Shown piece after piece: positions 17,229 to 25,477 of a stretch of 29,805 bases of DNA; the stretch's first letter is position 1, and each line of letters begins with the position of its first letter. Source of the stretch: CAZBSE01 sp964610385 (GTDB lineage Bacteria; Actinomycetota; Humimicrobiia; Humimicrobiales; Humimicrobiaceae); contig CAZSXW010000012.1 of NCBI GenBank assembly GCA_964610385.1, positions 1 through 29,805 of the forward strand. The letters run 5' to 3'. The notes beneath the pieces were generated by a model. That model was not told the origin of the DNA. It worked only from the letters and a program-made list of their open reading frames with translations, and did no database searches. The translations under genes were made by a program, and so were the position numbers.

Positions 17229-17528
17229 TTATATTTTCTCACCATAAACAAACTTGATGGAATCTTCATTTACATATTCTCTCCAATCCTTGTCATGTTT
17301 TTTCATCTCGTCTGTTTGTGTGACTTTTTCCCAGGCTTCGTAACTATCTACTTTTATAACTTCAAATATATCCCAAATTTTTTCAGGTCCTACTACAAAA
17401 TATATATTGAATTCTTTCACTGCTTCGAAGCTGTTCACCAATGGTTGGTCTACTTCCAAAGAAAATTTTTTATATTCTCCTAAGCTTACCCCTTTTCTTA
17501 GTTTGTAAACCATTATCATTGTTTGCAT
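17229..17528 (-). CDS. Small dimeric alpha/beta-barrel protein (HapK/RedY-like)
   Basis: 99-residue cytoplasmic protein with an alternating strand/helix pattern. Its beginning (MVYKLRKGVSLGEYKKF), the central VDQPLVNSFEAV segment and the later FEVIKVDSYEAWEKV resemble the ferredoxin-like dimeric barrel group that includes HapK/RedY, EthD and sugar mutarotases. Length also fits L-rhamnose mutarotase, but the histidine-rich active-site pattern of RhaM is not evident. GGGG lies five bases before the ATG. It lies 34 bases downstream of the cupin gene, so both are translated from the same run. Its role is unknown; binding or epimerising a pathway intermediate is one possibility. Confidence 0.6.
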   Translation of the reverse strand: MQTMIMVYKLRKGVSLGEYKKFSLEVDQPLVNSFEAVKEFNIYFVVGPEKIWDIFEVIKVDSYEAWEKVTQTDEMKKHDKDWREYVNEDSIKFVYGEKI

Positions 17529-17562
17529 TATTTCCCCTTTTTTAAATAATAAAAAATAACTT

Positions 17563-18039
17563 TTAACTTGGCCTATTTGCTATTTGGTTAATTCTTTCAT
17601 CTTCAAATATACTGTCATTCATCACATCCGGTTTAGAACTTTCCAAAAGAAGCATATCGGTAACACCTGTAAATCTATGTTTCTGATTCTGGGAAACTAC
17701 TTTTATATCACCCTGTCTCATTATTTTAGTTTGACCCTCAATTTCCATTTCTACTTCGCCTTTAACTATATAGAAAGTTTCATGTTTTACTATATGATAA
17801 TGCATTGGACAAGTTTGGCCCCTAAAAAGAAAAATAAATTTTCCACAGTATCCTTCTTTTATATTATTCACTATATCGAATTCTGAGTCACCAATATTAT
17901 AGAAATCATTTAAACCTAAATGATATAATATTGCAGGTACATCGGGTAATGTCAGCCCCCACGAAGATACTTTGTCCCTTATCTTTTTTACAATCTCTTC
18001 CTTTTCTTTTCCTGTTAACTCTAAATCTTTTTCACTCAT
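17563..18039 (-). CDS. Cupin-domain protein
   Basis: 158 residues with one cupin barrel. The metal motif reads HYHIVKHETFYIVKGE (two His, then Glu after the usual spacing), and the second cupin motif ends QNQKHRF with the fourth ligand His. The closing ESSKPDVMNDSIFEDE resembles the ends of sugar-phosphate isomerase-like and D-lyxose isomerase-like cupins. A strong GGGGGAG precedes the ATG. It lies inside the sugar/redox run, between the DAO-type dehydrogenase and the small HapK-like gene. A sugar isomerase or epimerase function is plausible by context but not shown. Confidence 0.7.
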   Translation of the reverse strand: MSEKDLELTGKEKEEIVKKIRDKVSSWGLTLPDVPAILYHLGLNDFYNIGDSEFDIVNNIKEGYCGKFIFLFRGQTCPMHYHIVKHETFYIVKGEVEMEIEGQTKIMRQGDIKVVSQNQKHRFTGVTDMLLLESSKPDVMNDSIFEDERINQIANRPS

Positions 18040-18126
18040 AAATACTCCCCCTTTCCTACTAAATTACTTAAATATCACAAACATATTTAATTTCTTCAAT
18101 TTAAAGGATTTTATTATGAATATTTC

Positions 18127-19353
18127 TTACAAATCCCACTTATCTATTGTTTCTTCCAATATTGTATAATTATATTTTTTTGGTAAATCAAACTTCATAC
18201 CATAATATCGCTCTGGTTTTGCAAGATCGATCGGAATAGAAGTTTTACCATTATTCAATATATATTCAGACGTCAGCTTTGCCCCTATAGGACAATAGGG
18301 TAGGCCGGCAGAATAACCAGTATTTAAAAAATAGTTCTCGCAACCCGGTATTGGCCCAATATAGGGAAACCTATCAGGTGTCATACAAAAAACTCCAGCC
18401 CATATCCTAATTATCGAAACACCTTTAAACATAGGAAATCTAGATTTTATTACCGAAGCATGATTTATAAGGTCTTCATACGATACCCTTTCGTCAAAAT
18501 GTTCCTCAACACACTCTGGAATTCTTACTGGCAAGGAACCAATTACCACATTACCCCTTTTCTGTTGAGCACCATATCCATATCTTCCCTTGTATGTTGA
18601 TTCCCATGATATCAACGGAACCATAGGGACTGGTTCGGTAACAGAAGTAATATTATTTACAGGAAAAATAGGAATCTCAGGGGCAAACTCTAGTGACCAT
18701 GCATTAGCACAATTAATTACCATTTCATTAGCTCTTATTTCACCACGACTTGTCTTTACACCAATAGCTTTGCTACCCTTGAATATGATTTTTTCGACTT
18801 TTGTATGTAATAATATTTTTGCATTATATCTCTTATAAGCTGCCATTGCATAAGACCAGCTAAGTTTTATAGGATTAACCGTCCCATCAGTACGGGTGTA
18901 TTTACCGCCCTGCACGTCTTTACTCAGGTTGGGACAATATTTTATTAATTCATCCCTATTTAAAAATTCTACAACATCATCTCCTGCTTCTTTTTGTATA
19001 TTTGTAATTTTTTTCAATAACTCTGTTTCCTTATCACTAGTAGAAAAATCAACACTGCCAAATTGTAAAAACTCAATATCGTAACCTAATTCGTCACTTA
19101 AGCCTTCCAATACTTTTAAATCAGCACGAACCCACGGTAAACGTTTTCTGACACGTTCTCTAGTAAAAGTTCTACCGTCTATCTGTGCAAAACAAGAACC
19201 CATTCTACCAGAAGCACCTGAAGCAATTGATCTCTTTTCAATTATTAATACATTAAATCCGCCTTTAGCTAAATAATATGCAGTACCACAGCCACTAATT
19301 CCTCCGCCTATAATAACTATATCAGCTTCCTTTGGTATCTCCGTATCCCTCAT
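18127..19353 (-). CDS. DAO-family FAD-dependent oxidoreductase
   Basis: 408 residues with the dinucleotide fold at the very start (IVIIGGGISGCGTAYYLA), then IIEKRSIASGASGRMG and a C-terminal FAD closure (WAGVFCMTPDRFPYIGPI). The family includes D-amino-acid dehydrogenase DadA, HcnC, sarcosine oxidase beta subunit, dye-linked proline dehydrogenase and opine oxidase subunits. Members oxidise C-N or sometimes C-O bonds. An ATG preceded by GGATGG is preferred to the adjacent TTG. It follows a BFD-like [2Fe-2S] gene and belongs with four other redox genes just upstream, so it is probably the substrate-oxidising subunit of a multi-subunit dehydrogenase that passes electrons to Fe-S centres. The substrate is unknown. 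Confidence 0.85.
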   Translation of the reverse strand: MRDTEIPKEADIVIIGGGISGCGTAYYLAKGGFNVLIIEKRSIASGASGRMGSCFAQIDGRTFTRERVRKRLPWVRADLKVLEGLSDELGYDIEFLQFGSVDFSTSDKETELLKKITNIQKEAGDDVVEFLNRDELIKYCPNLSKDVQGGKYTRTDGTVNPIKLSWSYAMAAYKRYNAKILLHTKVEKIIFKGSKAIGVKTSRGEIRANEMVINCANAWSLEFAPEIPIFPVNNITSVTEPVPMVPLISWESTYKGRYGYGAQQKRGNVVIGSLPVRIPECVEEHFDERVSYEDLINHASVIKSRFPMFKGVSIIRIWAGVFCMTPDRFPYIGPIPGCENYFLNTGYSAGLPYCPIGAKLTSEYILNNGKTSIPIDLAKPERYYGMKFDLPKKYNYTILEETIDKWDL

Positions 19354-19407
19354 CAACTACACCATCCTTTCACTCATAAGAAAACTTTATCGAAAAACAT
19401 AATTAAT

Positions 19408-19695
19408 CTAAATCTCATCAGCTAAAACTTCTGCCTTTACTGGTCTTACAGGATTTCTTATCTTAATTGGTCTTATTTCCGACATAGGTTTTTTAAGTTC
19501 TTCATTAAGGATCCTCGCTATATTCAAATAACATGTTTTAGATTGGCAAAGTCCCATACCAGCTCTTGTCGCCCTTTTTATATCATCTACAGTACTTGCT
19601 CCGGCTTTTATAGCATCTTTAACTTCATCAATTGTTACCTCTTCACATCTGCAGACGAAAATCGGAAACTCTTCATTCTTATTACTTTTGACCAT
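19408..19695 (-). CDS. BFD-like [2Fe-2S]-binding protein
   Basis: 95 residues. Cys15 and Cys17 (VCRCEEV) with Cys50 and Cys55 (GLCQSKTC) form the C-x-C ... C-x4-C pattern of the BFD-like [2Fe-2S] fold. That fold is often a domain of HcnB-type or opine/proline dehydrogenase subunits. Here it is a free-standing gene between the 4Fe-4S ferredoxin and the DAO flavoprotein. GGGAGG lies four bases before the ATG. It is probably an electron-carrying subunit of the same complex. Confidence 0.85.
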   Translation of the reverse strand: MVKSNKNEEFPIFVCRCEEVTIDEVKDAIKAGASTVDDIKRATRAGMGLCQSKTCYLNIARILNEELKKPMSEIRPIKIRNPVRPVKAEVLADEI

Positions 19696-19704
19696 TTTTC
19701 CTCC

Positions 19705-20211
19705 CTAAAAACTTATAGCACGAACGATTTCATAAAATTTTTTTGGAACCGCAATAACAACCATAGCAGTTTTATTTTTCTTTCCTGGTTTTATTACCTT
19801 TTCTACCCTTGCTTCGCAGACTGGATCCCCTTTGGAATTACAGCCTTTTACAATTTGCTTTTTTTCTGGTAGTGGACTTAACTCAAAAGGAATGTGTATT
19901 AGGGACTCAGTATTAGAATAATTTTTATCGATCATAAAAATACACAAACCTGGACAAACTGTCACACATAAAGCACAGCCATCACATTTGACAGGATCAA
20001 CCTTTGGTAGATTAGTAATAGGAGTACCTACAGTAATAGCACCTTTTTTACAAATGTCTTCACATGGATTACAAGGTATATCTTCATCGCATTCAATAAC
20101 GACAACAGGGCCTCTTTCAAATGCCTCTTTGCCCGGATAACCCGGTATTTCCTTTTTTCTCTTTAAAGTTATTATTCCATCATTTCCATCATTAGGAAGT
20201 TTATTTAACAT
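19705..20211 (-). CDS. Ferredoxin-type 2x[4Fe-4S] subunit
   Basis: 168 residues. The first cluster motif is unusual: Cys41, Cys47, Cys50 and Cys54 (CDEDIPCNPCEDIC). The second is classical: Cys76, Cys79, Cys82 and Cys86-Pro (CDGCALCVTVCP). Residues after about 95 form a beta-rich tail without cysteine motifs. Its Shine-Dalgarno (GAGGGAG) lies over the stop of the HcnB-like gene, so translation is probably coupled. It is the likely electron outlet of the dehydrogenase set, to a cellular ferredoxin or membrane acceptor; the acceptor is not visible. Confidence 0.85.
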   Translation of the reverse strand: MLNKLPNDGNDGIITLKRKKEIPGYPGKEAFERGPVVVIECDEDIPCNPCEDICKKGAITVGTPITNLPKVDPVKCDGCALCVTVCPGLCIFMIDKNYSNTESLIHIPFELSPLPEKKQIVKGCNSKGDPVCEARVEKVIKPGKKNKTAMVVIAVPKKFYEIVRAISF

Positions 20212-20214
20212 ATA

Positions 20215-21318
20215 CTATTCTCCCTCTATTAAGTTTTTAAATTTTTTCAAAATATCTCTTTTTCCCATTGACCTCTCTTTTCCAAAAGTACCGATCCTTA
20301 AATTTTCCAGCCTACCACTAATTTCTTTTTTAATCTTCGAAGCTTCTCCAGACTTAATTTTTCCTAATTTTCTAGCAACTTCAATCCCTACCAGCCTTCC
20401 TTCATCCATAGCAGTACTAGCTTCCTCAACACCTGTAATATCCCCTGCAACGTAAATACCCTTTCGAGAGGTCTCCATATTATCATCATGAAGTACTACA
20501 AAACTATTTAGGTTTTCAATATAAGAGATCTTTAGATCCGCTGAATAGCATAACTCATCAAAAGGTTTTAATCCGGTTGCAAGGCATACCAAATCACAAA
20601 CTAATTCTATTTCCGAGCCTGGAAGAACTTTAAAATTTTTATCAACCTTGGCTACAACAACACTTTCAACAATAGGGTTCCCCTTAGCTTCAATAATAGT
20701 GTAATTTGTCAGTATAGGTATTCCAAGTCTTCTAATTTTACCGGCATGCACCTGATAACCTCCTATTTTTGGCAGTGCTTCTATTACTCCAACCACATTA
20801 ACATTTGCTTGAGTTAATTGATAAGCTACAATCAAACCTACATTACCAGACCCTATAACCAAAGCATTATTGCCTGGTTTCACCCTTGATATATGCATCA
20901 TATTTTGTACTGCCCCTGCGCCCATTACTCCTGGTTTCGTCCATCCTTTGAAATAAAGAGACTTTTCCAAAGCACCTGTCGCTATAAGGAGATTTTTAAA
21001 AACAATAGATTCTTTCTTTTTCCCTTCAGTATTAAATGCTACAGTCGAATTAGGATATATTCCCCAAACAGTTGCATTTAATAAAACTTCGACATCTAGT
21101 TCATTTATAGATTTCAAAAGTTCTTCACCGATTTGAAAACCTCTAATCCCCGCCATATGATCACGACTTCCAAAAAATTTATGTGTCTGCAGAAATAACT
21201 GCCCCCCAACAGTATCATTATCATCAATTAGCAGTACTTCTACTCCATTCTTTGCAGCTTCTATCGCCGCACATAGACCTGCAGGTCCTGCTCCTACAAT
21301 AACAAATTCATTATTCAT
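20215..21318 (-). CDS. HcnB-like NAD(P)/FAD-dependent oxidoreductase subunit
   Basis: 367-residue two-dinucleotide-fold flavoprotein. The FAD site is GAGPAG at residues 9-14, the second fold has GSGNVG at 156-161, and GIYVAGDITG with following VEEAS closes the FAD site. It resembles HcnB and the alpha subunits of opine oxidase and dye-linked proline dehydrogenase, but lacks the C-terminal BFD domain these often carry, which is encoded separately nearby. It overlaps the [2Fe-2S] gene by eight bases, with its GGAGGT inside that gene, so the two are translationally coupled. Confidence 0.88.
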   Translation of the reverse strand: MNNEFVIVGAGPAGLCAAIEAAKNGVEVLLIDDNDTVGGQLFLQTHKFFGSRDHMAGIRGFQIGEELLKSINELDVEVLLNATVWGIYPNSTVAFNTEGKKKESIVFKNLLIATGALEKSLYFKGWTKPGVMGAGAVQNMMHISRVKPGNNALVIGSGNVGLIVAYQLTQANVNVVGVIEALPKIGGYQVHAGKIRRLGIPILTNYTIIEAKGNPIVESVVVAKVDKNFKVLPGSEIELVCDLVCLATGLKPFDELCYSADLKISYIENLNSFVVLHDDNMETSRKGIYVAGDITGVEEASTAMDEGRLVGIEVARKLGKIKSGEASKIKKEISGRLENLRIGTFGKERSMGKRDILKKFKNLIEGE

Positions 21319-21631
21319 TAGTTACCTCCCATTCACCTAAACCATGCAACGACTTAACAACCATACCATCACGGACTTTTGTTATACATGTTCTAATATT
21401 GGGCTGACCATCGACCTGCATAATACAGTCTGTGCAGCGACCCTTATTACAAAAAACTCCTCGGGGCTCTTTATACTTTGCAGTTGTTCTGTTGACTTTT
21501 AAATTATTATCAAACATAGCTGCGGCAATCGTATCTCCCTCAAATGCCTTGATCTTTTTACCATCCACAGTAATATTCACAATTTTCCTGTCTTTAATAT
21601 CATCCAAAATAGGATGATTTTCTATACGCAT
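21311..21631 (-). CDS. HcnA-like [2Fe-2S] subunit
   Basis: 106 residues. Cys61, Cys66, Cys69 and Cys82 (GVFCNKGRCTDC ... NIRTC) form the plant-type C-x4-C-x2-C...C [2Fe-2S] site found in HcnA and the N-terminal part of sarcosine oxidase alpha. An upstream in-frame GTG would add five residues, but GGAGG eight bases before this ATG favours the shorter form. It is the first of the five redox genes, 48 bases after the isomerase-like gene, and overlaps the flavoprotein gene downstream. Confidence 0.87.
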   Translation of the reverse strand: MRIENHPILDDIKDRKIVNITVDGKKIKAFEGDTIAAAMFDNNLKVNRTTAKYKEPRGVFCNKGRCTDCIMQVDGQPNIRTCITKVRDGMVVKSLHGLGEWEVTNE

Positions 21632-21679
21632 CTTACAAACCTCCACATATTAAAAAGATATAATTACAAATTTTAAATT

Positions 21680-23071
21680 TCAAACAGTAATAATAGTCTC
21701 AAAACCCATAAGTTTATTAAATATTTCCAATTCTTCTTTATAATCCCCCAAAACCAAAGCAAAATGATCACCGGTACAATTCTGAGTAAAATGATCCCAC
21801 GCTCCAGCTCCCTTTAAAACAACTTCTGCCGCAGGCCATTCTTCCAATACTTTATTGGACTTAGAAGAAACTCCCGAGATTATATGGCCAGAATAATTAC
21901 CACGGGGATACGTTTCGTCAATCCTAAAAATTGTAACTTTTTCCCCACTTTGAAGTGTATAAGCTTGTGTAACACCCCCACCCTTTGAGCTTTTTATCTG
22001 TGGGTACAATTTTACATCTTTAGAATTCTTAGGAATAGAAGTAGGAGCAAAACCACAACTAATAAGCTGTATAGAATTATTTTCCTCACAGGCGCCGACT
22101 ATATCAAGGAACATAACTGGTTTACCCGATAAATAGTGCAGTATCATCATGCTTATAGTCTGATGTATATCACCTTCACAAGCAGCCATTATTCCATTAT
22201 CTACCAATAAGGCATGCGACAGGCAGGAACATCTCCCGTAATGCATACCCATTTCCGGGTCACATTTTGTATTAACAGCACTTAGCTCATAAGTATCAAT
22301 TATTTTTTTATATGCCAAATACATTTTCCCATTTTCAATAAGCTCTTTAGTATCCGTTTTTTTAGTGTCTACCACTGTATAGCGATTCATTATATTCTTG
22401 GCAATTTCTTTAGCATTTTTCTCATCAGATTTATTAATCTCGTTAATTAGGATATTTTCACCTATATGCTCAACTGATATCCCAAATTTTTCTTTTATTG
22501 TAATTGCGTCAAATGTTGCAGAATACATCCCCATGGTATAATACCCTATAAGCCCAATATGGTCTTTTTTTAATTTATTTTTTACTGCAGCAACTTTAGC
22601 CAATTTTGTAATTTTATTTATTATTTTCGGATCATCTGGTGGACCTGTTAGAAAGAAATATTTATCCTTAAAACCCATCTGATCCAGGCTATTTTTTATC
22701 TCTATTGCTCCCGTAAATCCAAACGTTCGTTGACTGATATTACATTTCATTCCAGGACCAAGGTTGTTATATGTGTACATTATAAAATCTTTTTCGCCTA
22801 ATATATTTAGCGCTGCAAGGGCAATATTTGCATTAGTCCACGTACCAATCATCATAATAAATAAATCAACGTCCTTTTCCCTAAAATCTTTGGCTTGAAT
22901 AATCGCATTATCTTCGTCAAGAACATATTTTTTAGGCATTACTATTTCGATGTCATTTTTAAGAAGTTTATAACCAATCTTATCGTAATACGGTTTTATT
23001 ATTTCTGCCGTTTCCTGCTCAGGCTTATAAGCTATATGCATCAATCCCACTTTTGGTTTTATATTTAACAA
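21680..23071 (-). CDS. L-fucose/L-arabinose isomerase-family protein
   Basis: 463 residues of the fucose/arabinose isomerase fold, which interconverts aldoses and ketoses using a divalent metal. Likely metal and catalytic residues are Glu299 (ACEGDIHQTIS) and His436 in GDHFALVLGD, the latter matching the C-terminal motif of the family. Between them FRIDETYPRGNYSGH resembles the substrate-contact region. The start is TTG with a strong AAGGAGG seven bases upstream. It heads the long operon behind one of three matching promoters. Substrate specificity cannot be read; a deoxy, amino or sulfo sugar is as possible as fucose or arabinose. Confidence 0.75.
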   Translation of the reverse strand: MLNIKPKVGLMHIAYKPEQETAEIIKPYYDKIGYKLLKNDIEIVMPKKYVLDEDNAIIQAKDFREKDVDLFIMMIGTWTNANIALAALNILGEKDFIMYTYNNLGPGMKCNISQRTFGFTGAIEIKNSLDQMGFKDKYFFLTGPPDDPKIINKITKLAKVAAVKNKLKKDHIGLIGYYTMGMYSATFDAITIKEKFGISVEHIGENILINEINKSDEKNAKEIAKNIMNRYTVVDTKKTDTKELIENGKMYLAYKKIIDTYELSAVNTKCDPEMGMHYGRCSCLSHALLVDNGIMAACEGDIHQTISMMILHYLSGKPVMFLDIVGACEENNSIQLISCGFAPTSIPKNSKDVKLYPQIKSSKGGGVTQAYTLQSGEKVTIFRIDETYPRGNYSGHIISGVSSKSNKVLEEWPAAEVVLKGAGAWDHFTQNCTGDHFALVLGDYKEELEIFNKLMGFETIITV

Positions 23072-23536
23072 ACCTTATCCTCCTTCAATAATTTAAATTA
23101 TTTTAATACTCACTAACGCAACTTAAAATTTCTATAAATTTTAAAGATATTTTTTGTCAAATAACTGCTTTGAAAACATATTTTATAATAACATTAAATT
23201 TTAAAATGTCAAAATAAATTTTAAATATTAAATTATATTTATAAAAATTATAATAGCTAAATTATTCAAATTGTGGAATAAATATGTCATATAAAATTTA
23301 ATTAAAATTCAAATAGAGACTGTAAAAATTCAAAGAATAAAAAGGATTGATAATTAATTTCTGGTTTCTATAATGGATTTTTTAAAGTTAACATTAAAGT
23401 CTTTACTAAAACTCTTTACTTTCATCCTTATTGTAACTGATTTTCTGAACCTTAAAATTGAGGCATTTATAAAGTTTATTAAAAATTTAATTTTTTTTCA
23501 ATTACTAGTTTGTTCAACTATCGTCTGCCTAAAAAT
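23072..23536. other. AT-rich intergenic region before the isomerase operon
   Basis: About 465 bases with no credible gene; the one plus-strand open frame here has no ribosome site and no family character. It contains the isomerase-operon promoter and a 20-base-period repeat of TTTAAAATTTA flanking its -35 box. Otherwise it is simple AT-rich sequence. The ABC-operon terminator lies at its right end. Confidence 0.6.
23185..23212 (-). promoter_or_regulatory. Promoter P1 of isomerase/redox operon (shared motif)
   Basis: The minus strand has TTGACA, a 16-base spacer beginning TTTTAAAATTTA, then TATTAT. The same TTTAAAATTTA occurs again 20 bases upstream, just before the -35 box. The promoter ahead of the aldolase gene shares -35, spacer start and -10 exactly. 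About 105 bases of leader precede the TTG start. Confidence 0.65.
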
Positions 23537-23564
23537 GCGCTTATTACATGATATGTAATAGCGC
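23537..23564 (-). terminator. Terminator after the ABC transporter unit
   Basis: GCGC-T-TATTACAT and ATGTAATA-GCGC form a twelve-pair stem with one bulged base and a three-base loop. On the minus strand it is followed by ATTTTTAGG. It lies about 25 bases beyond the ATPase stop. The plus strand also has a T-run (ATATTTTTACG) but no gene to end. Confidence 0.7.
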
Positions 23565-23589
23565 TCATATTTTTACGATTATCATTCTT

Positions 23590-24363
23590 TCAATCAGCTT
23601 GGCCAATAAACTTTGAACCGGTTATCATGCTTACAATCTCATCAGGAGTAGTTTCATCTACCTTTCTAATACCTACTACTTTCCCCAGCCTCAATACGAT
23701 TATCCTATCAACGGCTGCAAAGACTTGTTGAAGATTGTGGCTTATTAAAATTATGGAAATATTTTCTTTCCTAATTGTGTTAATCAATTTTAATACCTGT
23801 CCAGTTTCCCTTATACCCAGGGCTGCAGTAGGTTCATCTAAAAGAGCTAAGTTTTTACCCCATGCAACAAATCTGCTTAAGGCCACTGCCTGTCTTTGCC
23901 CTCCGGATAGATACTCTATTTTTTCCCTTATAGAAGGTATTTCAATACCGACTTTTTTTAGTACCTCTATTGTCTTTTTCTCCATATTTTTTTTATCCAG
24001 TACTTCAAAACCTATAATATTTTTATATAGTTCCCTGCCAATAAATAAATTTGAAGCCGAATCGAGATTTTCACATACTGATAAATCCTGATAAACAGTC
24101 TCAATTCCTAATTTTCTTGCATCAATTGGTGACTTAAAATTAACCTTTATTCCTTCAAAATAAATCTTGCCTTCATCCGGTGGGTAGTTGCCAGAAATTA
24201 TTTTTATAATGGTTGATTTCCCGGCACCATTATCCCCAACAATTCCCACTACCTCATTTTTATATACTTCAAAATTTACATCATTAAGGGCAACAACACT
24301 GCCAAAGCTTTTAGAGATACTTTTAACCGCTAATAATACCTTTTTACTCTTTTGGCTTCCCAT
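23590..24363 (-). CDS. Sugar ABC transporter ATP-binding protein (single domain)
   Basis: 257 residues with one complete nucleotide-binding domain. It has Walker A GDNGAGKST at 43-51, signature LSGGQ at 152-156, Walker B LALLDEP at 172-178 and the switch histidine in ISHN. It matches one half of the roughly 500-residue two-domain RbsA/MglA ATPases; single-domain forms such as FrcA exist. The ATG preceded by GGAGGAGGA is preferred over a TTG six codons upstream. It lies 27 bases after the permease gene and is the last gene of its operon. Two copies would be expected in the working importer. Confidence 0.9.
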   Translation of the reverse strand: MGSQKSKKVLLAVKSISKSFGSVVALNDVNFEVYKNEVVGIVGDNGAGKSTIIKIISGNYPPDEGKIYFEGIKVNFKSPIDARKLGIETVYQDLSVCENLDSASNLFIGRELYKNIIGFEVLDKKNMEKKTIEVLKKVGIEIPSIREKIEYLSGGQRQAVALSRFVAWGKNLALLDEPTAALGIRETGQVLKLINTIRKENISIILISHNLQQVFAAVDRIIVLRLGKVVGIRKVDETTPDEIVSMITGSKFIGQAD

Positions 24364-24390
24364 TCCTCCTCCAAAAAACAACGAATAGTT

Positions 24391-25386
24391 TTATTTAAAC
24401 ATTCTTTTCACAGCATCAAGGGAAACAGCAACCAGGATCAATGCTCCTCTCACAACCCCGGTAATAAATGGAGAGGCTGCAGTAATGTTCAGAGCACTGT
24501 GTATGGAGCTTAGGATCAATGCCCCTGCAAATACCCCGGTAAGTGAGCCGACTCCTCCTGACAAACTGACACCGCCAATTACGACTGCCGCCAGCACCTC
24601 GAATAAGAAGCCGCTCCCCGTATTCCCGGTTGCGCCGTTTGCTCTCGCAGCTATCAGCCATCCTGTCAAAGCGGCAACTACGCCACTTAAGATAAAGACT
24701 TTATAAAGAGTCCTGTTAACGTTTATTCCGAAATTATAGGCAGCATTTACATTGCCGCCTATGATAAATAGATGCCGGCCGAATCTGGTTCTTCTAAGTA
24801 TGAATTCAAACAAAATATATAAAAATATCATCAGATATACCATTAGAGGTATGTTTAAAAATTTAGTGACATCGATAAATCTAAATGCTGCGGGAAGATC
24901 GTTCATTGCCCTAGCACCTGAAATCCATATTGCCAGTGCCCTTACTAAAATATAGGTACCCAGGGTTACTAAAAATGAATTTATTTTCAAATTAACAATA
25001 AAAAAGGCATTAAATGCCCCTATTAAGGCACCTGCGGCAATGATTATTAAAAAACCAAGCCAGGTGTTTAACAGTAATCCAGAAGCATTATAAGATGCGC
25101 AAAGCCATACGCTGGTCAGTACTGCAAAAGCAGCAGTTGACTCTACAGACAGATCGATATTACCGCTTATTAGCACATACGTTTCGGCTATTGCCAATAT
25201 GCCTATAAAAACAGAGTGATAAATAATGCCTATGTAGTTTTCCAGTGAAAGGAAATTTTTAATGCTTAATGAGAAAATCAATATTAAAACAATAAAAATA
25301 CCCCACACTAAGTTATTTAAAAAACCTCTTACAATTTTTCTACTTACTAATGTCTTATCACTTGTGCCCAATAACATATCCCCCAT
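24391..25386 (-). CDS. Sugar ABC transporter permease (RbsC/AraH family)
   Basis: 331-residue membrane protein with about eight to ten hydrophobic helices. Family motifs are SGNIDLSV near residue 85 (usual form GGIDLSV) and VIGGVSLSGGVGSLTG near 270. It forms the channel of a ribose/xylose-type importer as a homodimer. Two starts are possible: the ATG listed, or a downstream TTG placed better relative to GGGGGA. It lies 91 bases after the aldolase gene. No solute-binding protein gene is present in the window, so the receptor must be elsewhere. Confidence 0.9.
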   Translation of the reverse strand: MGDMLLGTSDKTLVSRKIVRGFLNNLVWGIFIVLILIFSLSIKNFLSLENYIGIIYHSVFIGILAIAETYVLISGNIDLSVESTAAFAVLTSVWLCASYNASGLLLNTWLGFLIIIAAGALIGAFNAFFIVNLKINSFLVTLGTYILVRALAIWISGARAMNDLPAAFRFIDVTKFLNIPLMVYLMIFLYILFEFILRRTRFGRHLFIIGGNVNAAYNFGINVNRTLYKVFILSGVVAALTGWLIAARANGATGNTGSGFLFEVLAAVVIGGVSLSGGVGSLTGVFAGALILSSIHSALNITAASPFITGVVRGALILVAVSLDAVKRMFK

Positions 25387-25477
25387 TGAAAACTGTAAAA
25401 AATCTCTTTTGCCTCATAGTAAATTAAAAATAATTTTTTTTTAACTGTAATCATTATTATTTTACGAGTAATAATAG

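Noticed and set aside
23373..23558. 61-codon plus-strand open frame in the isomerase upstream region
   Set aside because: No ribosome site, low complexity, no recognisable motif, and its end runs into the ABC-unit terminator hairpin.
24416..24661. Second minus-strand open frame inside the permease gene
   Set aside because: Out-of-frame overlap within a well-supported membrane protein gene; its composition (Arg, Gly, Cys) is typical of a frame shadow.
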